DNA of 64,000 nucleotides from positions 1,798,001-1,862,000 of the forward strand of contig NC_053182.1 of the NCBI RefSeq assembly GCF_905163445.1. The letters are read 5' to 3'. The position numbers and the translations under genes were made by a program. The DNA is from Pararge aegeria (Eukaryota > Arthropoda > Insecta > Lepidoptera > Nymphalidae). The notes beneath the pieces are model-generated. The model was not told the origin of the DNA. It ran no database searches and saw nothing but the letters and a program-made list of their open reading frames with translations. This document shows positions 48,301 through 60,300 of this stretch, piece after piece. Each line of letters opens with the position of its first letter. Position 1 is the stretch's first letter.

Positions 48301-51300
48301 TTGCGCACGGCACCGCGCAGCTGCACGTGCTCAAGCTGACCGGCGAGGTGAGTTGTGCGGCTTTCCAGATCCTAACACTGCTTTTCCACTACAGATGTCC
48401 TAAGCTGTGTAGCTAAGGATGTTTATATTTTACAAAGAACCTTAATACAAGAAGCGTAAAGTTCATAGTCGAGCGTGAACGTAACGTGTTTGAGTTGAAT
48501 AAGTACCTACGAAACAACAAAGTAGTTCAAAGAATAGGCATAGTTCGAAATCTTTCCAGATCATTCCTTTGTTTGAGATTTCCGAGTAAAGAATGTTCTA
48601 GGCTTCCGAAGCGAGATTCGACGCGACCGAGTCTCTCTGCTCTGATTGCGAAGTGAAGTAACATCGAAGTGGTACTACCATGCATGCCAGTGGTGACCTC
48701 GGCTACCATGCTGGACTAATATTTGACTGCAATTGGATGTGGGCTCTGGAACAATGAGTGAAGGGAAGATCTACAAGAGTCTTAGTCTTATCAGGTGTTC
48801 TTATTACAAATCAACGAACCATAGCACGTAACAGTATAATCCAAAATGTCCCTTCAGGAGAACCCGGTTACTCACATTAAAAGAACACAGCTAGCACCAC
48901 TACACCACAAAGGTCGGCAGTATGTGTATGAAACTTTTTATGGCTTATTTATAAAGATAAATGCTCAATTTCTTTCGGCCCTCTTCTCGGCAGAGTCGAG
49001 TTTCGAAACGGTGGTAGAGTCACTGCAAACAGAGAGATGCTTGACATTTTACATAGCTAATATCTATATATAAATGTTTTTATTTATTTAACAGAAAAGA
49101 GTTACAATTTTTGTGTTTCTGGGTACAATCTGCCTTTCAAAGTAAATGTAGAGTCACTACAATCAGTCAGACAGACTTGACGTTTTAAAAGTGATGCAAA
49201 TGATTCAAAATATAATAGATAAATTTAAAATGGTTGAACCAAAAACTAAGCTAAAATCTTGCGATTTTGTGGTATAGTGGACCCCCGATAGTCCGACAAA
49301 CATTTTGCAGGGCAGTGTCAAACTATCGAATTCGTCGGATTATAGAGTACTGCCTAAGACCCCCTATAGTCCGGATTTTTTTACAAAAGAGTGTATAGCT
49401 TTTGGATCTCTTCCTGATAGAAGGTTCCTATAATATAAATGAATTTTGATTTTAACAGAAAGGCGTAACGGTATCTGTGAAAATGGGACAGCCTGTGGAG
49501 ACGGGCCACCAACTGAAACACTGCATGATGTCGTACAACTCGGCAGCACTGCTCACGTACGGGGCTGATGGCAGCGTCATATTTCGAACATCTGAACTGC
49601 CGGAACCGTACGGTACGTTTCTTATTGCAGTCTGTTAAAAATTCTGTTCCAATTTCAAAATTCTACTAAATTCAGACATAGAAAAAAAACTTTCAGCACT
49701 TGACTGAAAGAAAGATGACACGAATTTTAAATGATTTTACATTGAATTACTAGCGAACTAGTAACTGAATAGTAATTGTTTTGACCTCGAGCATATTTAA
49801 CTAATTGTAATTGATAATATTTATTAATACAGTTCAATACTATATACTTCAAATATAGTAATATAGCTTTTCATAATATATATTAGTTTATTATTTTTAT
49901 ATTTATTTTATATATATATTTATAAATATTTTATTTTATTTTTTTATTTGTGTATATTTTGTTTATGTATTCGTATGTAGTTATTTGAATGTAGGTTTAT
50001 AATAATTTTACACCACCTATTTGTTCTCGCTCTTGTTGTCTCCTAATCCTAATATTGCCTGGCAGAGATCGCTTTTAAGCGATAAGGCCGCTTTTTGTAT
50101 TCTACTCCAGTTTTTTTGTGTTTCTCTCTATTCGTCCTTTATTTTCCTAACTGTGTAGTAGTGTACAAATAAAGAGTTTAAATAAATAAAATAAATAGTT
50201 CAACGGGTACATACCGTTGAACTATATTTAAGAAATTTTTATTAACCACGAAATTCTTAGTTTAAAATCTTTAAGTATGGTGCGCGCCTTCTTTCTTTTA
50301 CCTCTATAAGCTTTGGCAGGATTATTTTAAGAGCGATGAGATGTTCAAGAAAGGATGTTGGATGAGCAAACCTGCATGCCTGAGAGTTCTTTATAACGTT
50401 CTCAAAGGCGTGTGAAGTCCACCAATTCGCACTGGGCCAGCGTGGTGGACTACAGCCTAAACCCGTTTCAGTGAGTGTGGGAGGAGACCCGTGCGTGCTC
50501 TGTGGTCTTTTTACCAGGGTATGCACTGGTTTTTTTTACCAGGGTATGCATACAGCAGGAAATTGCATAAAACGGCAAAAATCCTCCATAATTATATACA
50601 TATAATCCTCCTATAGGAGGATTATATGTATATATCAATTATAGGGTAGCCAGTTTTTTTTTTTTTAATTATCTGCAATAGGGGTTGAATTTTTTACGAG
50701 GAAAATTTATCTTAGGTATTCGATAATACCTGTTGCTCGCATTCTTCGTCCGCGTTTATTATACGTTTATTTCAAAATCTCGTTTAATCTCTTGATAAAA
50801 AGTAACTTTTATACCTACTCTCCATCCTTTTAAATAATTTTATGCCAAAAATCCAGTTAATCGGTTATTTAGTTAGGGCGTTAGGCAAGGACAAATAAAC
50901 AAACACACTTTCGCATATGTAATACTAGCTTCTGCCCGGGACTTTGTCTGCGTGGACTTCAGAATTGGGTATAAAACGCGTCGCTCTTTAACAATTTTTA
51001 ATCCTAACATGGAAATTATTTAAAATCTGTTTAGAAAGTACATGTCCTTTTCCATTGCATAGGTGACATGAATACCAAATTTCAAAGCTGTCTGCCCGCG
51101 GCTTAGCTCGTAAACAATTTTTAATTTCCCCTCGGGAACTATCTAAGGAATCTGTAGCCTATGTTCTTTTCCATGTCAAAGGCTACGTGCATGCCAAATT
51201 TCATTCAAATCCGTTCAGCCGTTGACTGAGTAACAAACATCTACACTTTCACATTTATAATATTATTAGGATTAGTAAAGATAACACCCAGGTTTAGTAA

Positions 51301-54300
51301 ACATTTTTTCGACAGAACTACAGCTGGTCGTGTCCCATCGCTACGAATCGGGTGTGAGACAGGCTGCCATTGACACCGGAACCAGATTCGTGGTACACCT
51401 CGGGCAGAACCGCACCCTGGCGGTGCACTTCCTGCTCAAAGACCAGGAGCATGAGACGAAGGAAGTGTGTCATGTGCCGCCAGAGTGGAGCATGTTCGAT
51501 GACAGTGCTCATACCATCAACATGTTCTACGAAAATGATAGTAAGTTAAACAAACCAAGGACCCATTTTTCAAACATAACTACTCGATTAATTCACGTTT
51601 TAAACTTGAATTTTGGCATAGCGTTAGTTGAAAGTTACATAGGCTACTTTATAGTACTGGAAAACAAACATTCTAAACATAGAAATGTTTTAGAAAAAAT
51701 CGTCCACTTATGACCAGAAACGTGCTGCAAACATTTTTGAATATTTGTTGCTCACGATATTTTAATATTAACCAAGGTTTTTTTCATTATTATTTTTCCT
51801 GTAGTATTTTTATGAATGATCGACCACTGATGCACAGTTTTATTACTATACTTAGAGTCTTGGACCCGTGACGTGAAGATGTATTAATCAAAATTAAATA
51901 CTTATTCGAATACAATGCCATAGTAAATAATACCATCAGATTTAAAAGAAGTGCTGTACAGTTCTTTTCTTTCATTCCTGTGAAAAAAGATAGCACTGTT
52001 TTCGAATTGCCAATTTAGTTTAGTTTACGGATTTGCGTAAGTTAGGTACCTACATCAAAATTAACTCTATTGTTGCATTACCACGTTTGGTGGGTTTTTT
52101 TATGCACTGAATTTATAGTAGTTTCCTTTAATATTATTTATTATTTATCTATGCCCTCAGTTTCACTCGCTCGCTCGCTATAAAATTAACAAATTGCAGG
52201 TTCAAACTGATCACGTCAGTCCGATCCTGCAACGACTATTTCACGAACACATTTCCCTATGCACTTCAGTCAACGGGATATGAGAGATTTATGGCGATTA
52301 TAAATTCTCATCTGACGTACATTACTCGTTCCTCTAGAGAACTACCTAGACGTCCAAGAGGACAAGAAGGTGCGGGAAGAGGCGATGGACTACAAGCGGC
52401 AGCGCGAGGACGCGGCGCGCACGTGCGAGGCCATCCGGGCGCGGTTGCTGCGGCTGCTGGAGGAGAACCTGGCCGAGCGGCCGCTGCACCGCCTGTCCCT
52501 CGCGGAGTTCGACCTGCACCTGGAACACAAGAAGGAGCGCATCAAGCAGGTGCATACAGTACATATTACGACAACACACACATCGCCATCTAGCCCCTAA
52601 ATAAGCTTAGTTTGAGTTATGGGTACTAAGACGACTGATGAGTATTATAGATTTTAAACTAAGATGTTCGTGGTTAATAAATATTTCTTAAATATAGTTC
52701 AACGGGTACAAACCACGACAATATTATGGGATTTGTCGACGGGACTGCGGAGGTACGAGATGTCAAGTTGTACGTAACGGGCAGAATCTGTTTACTCGCC
52801 TTTGTGTTCTTTTTGTTGGTATTCCACGAACTGTTCCGCATACTACACTGCCAACTACACAGTAGTAAGACAGTGGGTAGTCAGATTCTGCCCCTGTGTA
52901 CTGTTGCATTATCACGTTTTCCCCAACTTGAAAGCTTTTTTTTCCGGTTGAGCCCAATATTTGCAACCAACGCAAATTTTCTGTGCACCTAATGTCTTGG
53001 GAATATATAACAGGCAGAAAAAGAACGCGAGCAGATCCGCCTGGAGACTGAGGCGCGCATCCGAGCTCAGGACCACGTCACGGCGTGGATCAAGAGGCAG
53101 TGCTGGGACACCATGCTGTCGCCGCGCGTCAAGCTCTTCGCCATATTCAGCCATTACCAGGTGGAGAATCCTATGACTCTACTTTCTGCGTCGAAAATCA
53201 AATAAGTACCATCCCATAAATCCAATGCCCAAAAGTAGTAATGAATTGCGGAAAGTTATGCAACGGTCTCGTTTTGCATAGCTATTTATTTTCTTTACTA
53301 GCGACTTCAGCCTTTTGCAACATCTGAATAAGGTTTTCGCAATACGACCTATTCCGCCAAACCCACGTCGCATCGCCCCAACAAATTCAAAAAGTATTCT
53401 TCAAATCTGCTTGGTACTTCGAGTGATTAGCGCGTTCAACCAATCTTTGCAAATTAAAGCTCACCTGTAGTTTTATCATTAGTATATAGACATAATATGT
53501 CGCGCGATGTATATAAAATCTACAAGTGCCTTTTCAAATTGCCTAAGTTTTGTTGATTTGAAATTATGCTATGCATAAACTACTATTAAATATTACTATA
53601 ATAATATAATTATATATAATTAAATAATAATTGATTGTAAGACCAAAACATGTACCATGTTCAATCAAATAAAGTTATTCTATTCTATGTGAATGATGGT
53701 TATAAACTGACAATAAAAATAATAAAACACTCATTTTCGTTCGATATTTCATCATTCAATTATTGTTGAATGTGTGGGATATCCAACAACAATTGAATGA
53801 TAAAATATATATCCTATATAGTCTGCTGTAGAAACGCGTGCTACTAAAGTTTTAAATTCGTCCAGAATCACCCGATTGCTTATCCTTATATGAGCTCGTA
53901 TGAGTGCCACCGTTCCCTGAATGTGGCGCGAACCAACCTGGCTAGCTCTAAGTTTCCCCCATGTTTTGTATCTCCCAATGGTATAAACGTTAACAGGTAG
54001 AGAACTACGCGGTGCTGCCGACCCAGCGCGACAAGTGGCCAGAGCTGCAGCAGATCGAAGCGCTGCGAAGCGTGGAGGCGGAGAACGAAGAAGACCTGTT
54101 CAAGCCCTGGGAAGAACCGCCTACCAAGCTGAGCCTGGAAGAGGTCCAGGCGCCATCTCGGTGAGAATACTACCGCACGAAAGCTGCAATAGTAGCGTTT
54201 AGTTACGTTTCTTAGAGGGTTTTATTAACTCTTCTTGAAATTATTCTCTTACGATATAGATAATTAAAATACCGATATTAATTATATTTTATTGATATTA

Positions 54301-57300
54301 ATTATATATTAATTATTATCACTATCTATATATTTTATTGTAAGTTTGTTATATGTACATATTATATTTGTATATATAGGTTTATGCATGTTTATTTGCA
54401 ACACAGTACAGTTAAATGCACCACCTACCTCTCTTCTTGAGCTGTTTTTAACGCCTTTGGTTGCCTGGAAGAGGTCGCTATGTATCGATAAGGCCGCCAA
54501 ATTGTATACTTTTTTGTTAAATTTTTACTTTTAATTTGTTATGTTTATGTGGTGTACAATAAAAGTGTATTCATTCATTCATACCTCATCAACAGCGTGA
54601 TAATTAATTTTCAACTTTTAGAAACAGTCCTACTCTTTTGTAAAATAGATTTATTTTAATCTTGAGGTTAAAAAGGTCTATTTGTACGAACATCTATGAC
54701 TCGTTCGTCTGTCCAACTGTAGGCACCTATCAACGCTGCTTTTTCAAGTGCGTAGAATAAGTTATATACAATAACAAAACTACTCCAAAAAAATTAAAAT
54801 TGTTTCACCGCTAGTCTGAGCAGGTTAGGTCAAGCATCAACAATGTCGGTGCGGGAAGTTCGCAAAAGCATGGAGAGTCAGTTGCTTTCGGAAGTGCTGC
54901 CGCCGGACGAGGCTTCGGAAGACGCGCTGGCTGAACCCTACGTCCTCTCCGGGTCGAACGCACACCGCTACATCGAGGTGCCGACCTTCATGATCCCGCA
55001 GACCTTGGCCTACAGCTTCTTGCAAATGAACTGGTTGCAGCATATCATAAAGGTAGAAAGATATAGATAGATAGATAGATAAACTTTTTATTGCACACTA
55101 TTAAAGGACGATTAAATAAATATTACCTACTACAAAGAAAACAATATTAAAAATATGCAAAGGCGGTTTTATCACTTTAAGTCATCTCCTGCAGACATCC
55201 TAAATCCCAAAAAATAATTATGAAAAAGATAGATTATAAGTAAATAATTATTACCACCTCATCAATCCAATGGAAAAAATAAATTTACTCGTCGAAAGTA
55301 CCTTCAATATATCTATTTGTTTATAGGAAGTTTGACATCGATATTATTTCTATACATAGCATTATAATAATAATTTCTCGGATTTAGATTTATTTAATCT
55401 TACTCTTGTTCAGTTAAAAAAACAGCTTTATTCTAAATTCTAACTTCTAACATGTTCTACGTAAAAGTGCTACTTATGTTTTCACATATCCACTTTGATG
55501 GATATTGTTAATAAGGGTCTTCCCTTATTTACATTATCTGTCAATAATATGTGTTTTATACATATTCTAAAGTTTCATAATTAAGTTATAAGTTTGCTGT
55601 CAATTTTAATGTATTCGTTAGATTTATTAGCGGCTACTTAATTGGTGTATGTGTTATTTTCTTTGTACTAATTTTAAGTATTAAGTACCTTAATAAATAA
55701 AACAAAATAAATAAATAAATAAATAAATATATAGATTACCAAACGAAGTTCCAGAATATGATGAATAGATTATTTAATTGATTTACTGTTTGCGAGTGAT
55801 ATGTTGCTGTCTTTGAATATCTTCGCAATGCTGCACGTAAAATTTAAATGTTCCCAACAAATCGTTAAACTGTTAAAATAATACATAGTGATAAATCGCG
55901 CCTTAATAAGTGGTTTTTATTTTTTGATAAGTACAAAGTGTTACTAAATTTTTATGGGTTTGCTTAACAGCTTAACGTTCAGAACATGCGGCTGTGGTTC
56001 AACAAACAGTTTGACGACTTGATGAATCAGAAGAAACGCGAGGTTGGTCTTGTGGAAGACCGCAACGCACGCCTTCGCTTCATTATTGACGGTAAATAAT
56101 CTTTTTTTGCTATTTATTTACGACTTAACAAGTCTTAGCTTGATGATATCATCAAGCTATATCATCAAGCTAAGACCAACATTTCAAAATCTGGGCAATT
56201 TTTTCCTTTTGAGAGCTTTCGCTGCGTGCGCTGCGAAAATGGTGAAAGTTTTGATAAAATTATGTATGATAAAGTTGTCCCTCTTTAAAAGTTCTAAATG
56301 AAAGTCTGGGACAGCATATATCTATCTTTTAAGGTTGACTTATGCGCGGAAGAAAGTCGCGAGAGACCACTAGTTAGTTTGTAAGAGAGAGGTATAATAT
56401 ATTATTTATGTAATACTTTTCCATACTTTCGTTATTTCTTCATAATGATCAGACCACCAGCAAAAACCTACATAGCTTTCCAAGAACAACTTTTAAAATA
56501 AAGAAACTGTCTAACTCCCCAACCTCTATTGATTGTGCATTTTTTACCCTAAAGTTACTCTTAAGTAGGTTAAGCAAGTCCTGTGCATCCTAGACACTTT
56601 TGCACTTGTGCAATTGAATTTTAGAAACCCCACTAATCCAATGCATCAGCGTTGGGAAATAAAAAATCTAAATAGCGAAAAAAGTATCTTAAACTTGGTT
56701 TGTTATAACATACAAAAAAGTTACTATTATATTTTATCTTAAGCCAGCAGTGTGTTTGCACCTTACCTCAGCACAAAACTCTCGATCTGCTGAACTAACA
56801 TAACTGATGAAGCTACCAACGATCAACGTTGACCGGTAGCTCTATCAGTTATGTAATATGCAATTCTATTTTCATTATGTGCCCAAACATCTACTTACAA
56901 ATTACGATCATCGTTTCCAGTTCAAATGCAACGCTGGTTATTGTACGTAGATGTTTATATTATAGCCAAAAGATTAGATTTTACCTTTACACAAGTTTAA
57001 AAATGTTTCAAAACACATTTAACACATCGAGATTGTATAGTAGCCTCGATGTGTTAAATGTGTCGATGAATTTCTTATGACAAGGATGCTGAGAAGCAAG
57101 CCGGAACGGCTTTCCTCTCATGTCACACAGAATAGAACAATTATTTTTAAATTGTATAATGATGTTGGAAAAGAGCAACGGCTGAGCTTCTTGCCGGCTT
57201 CTCTCCGTAGAATAACGTTTCAAAAGTGCTTTTATTAGGCCTACTTGAAATAAATGAATTCGAATTTGTAGTGCGTGAAGCTAATGTATACGAAACGGGT

Positions 57301-60300
57301 ACTTTTTTGTTAGGGTGATTTCTATTTGCCCTTCAAATTACAGAACTGAATAAGCTATCAGACTTACGTGGAAGCTTCCATCACCTGGCTATCCACATAC
57401 AAGATCCCGAATGGGCACAGGAGGAACAGCCGTCCAGACTGATTAAAGTCGATCCTGAAGAGGTAAATGTAGAATAAAGCCACTTAACGAAATGAGCAGG
57501 ACTATTAAAAGTATTGCCATCTTATTTTCAATGATCTCCTCAGATGACCATAGTTAAGCCATTCGAGGATACTTAATTTTAGCATAGTAATCTTTTTTAT
57601 GAAGCAGTTATAGCCGAGTGGGAAGGACTTCGACTTCCACTTTCGGGGGCCGAGTTCAAATCCCAGCACGCACCTCAAACATTTCTTAGTTATGTGCATT
57701 AAAAATTTCACTCGATTGAACGGTGAAGGAAAATATCGTGGGGCATGCCTGAGAGTTCTCCACAAAGTCCTCAAAAATAGTGTCTATAAACGAAAGTAAA
57801 TAATACACTATTTTTCATCACGCTAAGTGTTGGGTTCATTGTGTCCTGTACCTACTTTTAACGTCATTACGTTCTGAATTTATAATAAAATATCGATACC
57901 TGGCATAACATCTGTTCGAAGTAGGTGTTGTACCTACGTCGAACAGATGTTATGCCACGTATCGAGTACGAAAAAACATTTTCTGACCAAGTCAACAAAC
58001 AACGTTTTACTACGGCATGGCACTTATTTATTTATTGCAGAACCAAAAAAAACGGTTTACAAAAGGCGGACTTAATGCTAAAGCATTTTCTTCCAGCCAA
58101 CCTTCGGACGTGCGAGAAAAACGAGTGAGAGTCTGGCCAAAAACTTTAGGGAGTAAATAAATAACTGTATATATATATATATATATATATATAATTGTAC
58201 ATATATATACAATTTATAGACATACGTGTACATGAAAGTGAACGTGTATTCACGATTTACAAAAGAAACCGATAGAAAATGTCAAATTCTCCCATGGATG
58301 TACCCCGCAAGTCCTTTGGCAGCGCAGCGGTGCTTTTGACAAAATGCGGCGCGGGCGGAGACGCCGAGGCACGAAGGCGACCGTATCTAAGCGAATGGGC
58401 TTTATAAGAAGCCCTTTGTTTCCAGTGCAGCACCGAGCCGTACGTGAGCCCCAGCCAGGCGGAGGTCCCGCCGGAGCCGCAGCCGCAGGACGACTTCCGC
58501 TCGCGCGCGCTCGTGTGCATGATGGACGGGGTGCTGGAGAAGCTGTGGCACGAGGAGATCAAGAAGCCCATCCCGATGCCGCAATGCATGGTTACTATCG
58601 CAGCGCTCTTTTACTGCACTGCTCTTTATGACGATTTGGTCCAGTCCTGGATTTGGCCGCAGATTTTCGACGACGCTCATTCGATTACAGAGAATAAAAG
58701 TCGAACAAGCTTGCTGGTTTTCTTATCCTGCATGCCTGAGAGTACTCCATAAAGTTCTCAAAGGTGGGTGTGTCAATCCGCACTGGGCCAGCGTGGGGAC
58801 TACGGCTTAACCCCTTCTCATTGTGGGTGTCATCTTCATCATCATATGATGATATATATAGATATTACGAAGGCGCACCGCTTTCGTACATTTGGGTGAA
58901 TTGTACACAAAATAAGTTGATAACATGTTTTAGTTGGAGAAAGATCCAGAACATTTTAACGAGGAAGATCTGCGTTTCGTATTTGAATACGAAGCTAAAG
59001 TTGCCTTTCGAAACGAGGAAAGGGACAAGTATAGGAAAATGTTGCACGCTGAATACGCCAAGTTGTCACAAATACTCAATGAAGGGGTAGTGAAGTTCAA
59101 CCAAAAGGTAACAAAAAAACGTGAGTGTACTTACGTACTCTCGTTACAAGTTATACTTCTTTGGCGTTAAAAATCTTTCAAAAATGTTAAAAGACTTTCG
59201 CCTTGTAGAAAAGACGACACTAACAATAGAAAAAAGATATTTAATACATTGAAAGTTTTATTATAACGTATTAGTTTTAATATATAGTATTATCTAATTA
59301 TCTCATTGTCGGATAACCAAGTTTCACTCAACATTATAATTTGAGATTTTTACTTACAATTGAATCAATTAAATCATCGGAATGAGCCCGCAGACTTTGA
59401 CAATTGAAAGTGTACACAGTCAAACCATTTTTTTGAAAAACTAAAATGTTGACTATAGCTAACAGAGTGTCGGTTTTTTGTGACGGGAAGCGTGCATCGT
59501 AAATTTTACTCTCATAATTTTTCCTTAACGCGCCAATATTTTTAATGCAACCGTAGAGTCGTTTTCAAGTATCGAAAGGAAACAACGTTAAAAAAAAAAA
59601 ATCTATTATTACAGTTTTAAATTTCGAACAGATTTTTTTACTACCGAAATATACTAGGAGGGTTTCCTGCCGAAATGTCGACGAATTGAAACCAAGTGTG
59701 CTAGTAATATAATAAATAGCTTTCGTGCACTGTCTTTCTTTACCCCGTCTATTTTATGGGTGATATCTTACTTGCTCATGCCCATTAATTTCCCTTGAGA
59801 TACAAGCCTTTAGGTTGGAGTAATTTAATTTTCAAGGTAAAAGATATGTGGCTGACAAAACTGAGAGTGGATTCCGTGATTGGACAAGAGAATCTCAATC
59901 TTATGCGCCTGCGCACGACCAATTTAGATCGTGTTGAAATGTCCGAAAATTTGGAAGAAATGCGGTCAGTATTACAATTTACAAAAGCCTTTCCTATAAT
60001 GTAAGTGTTAAGTGTAGTAATCGAAGTAAATTTGAAAAGCTCTTGTTGTATTCCTAAACCACTAACTAGTATCAACGTAAAAATAATTCGATATCGTATG
60101 TACCTAAACGTATTGAGTCGGGCGGATCAAAAACTTAAAAATAACAAATATTCATTTTCTACCTTGCTAAACAAATATATTGTAATCCACAAATTTTGCC
60201 AAACCAACGAGTGGGCACTGAAAACCTTTTTGTACTTCTAGTATGACGGAAGAGTATTATTTAAATGTTTGTCATATAAAACCAATACTTAGTGAAAAAC

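Noticed and set aside
52370..52549. Independent start within exon 14 of the CFAP43-like gene
   Set aside because: The frame is open to an upstream acceptor and joins exon 13 in phase.
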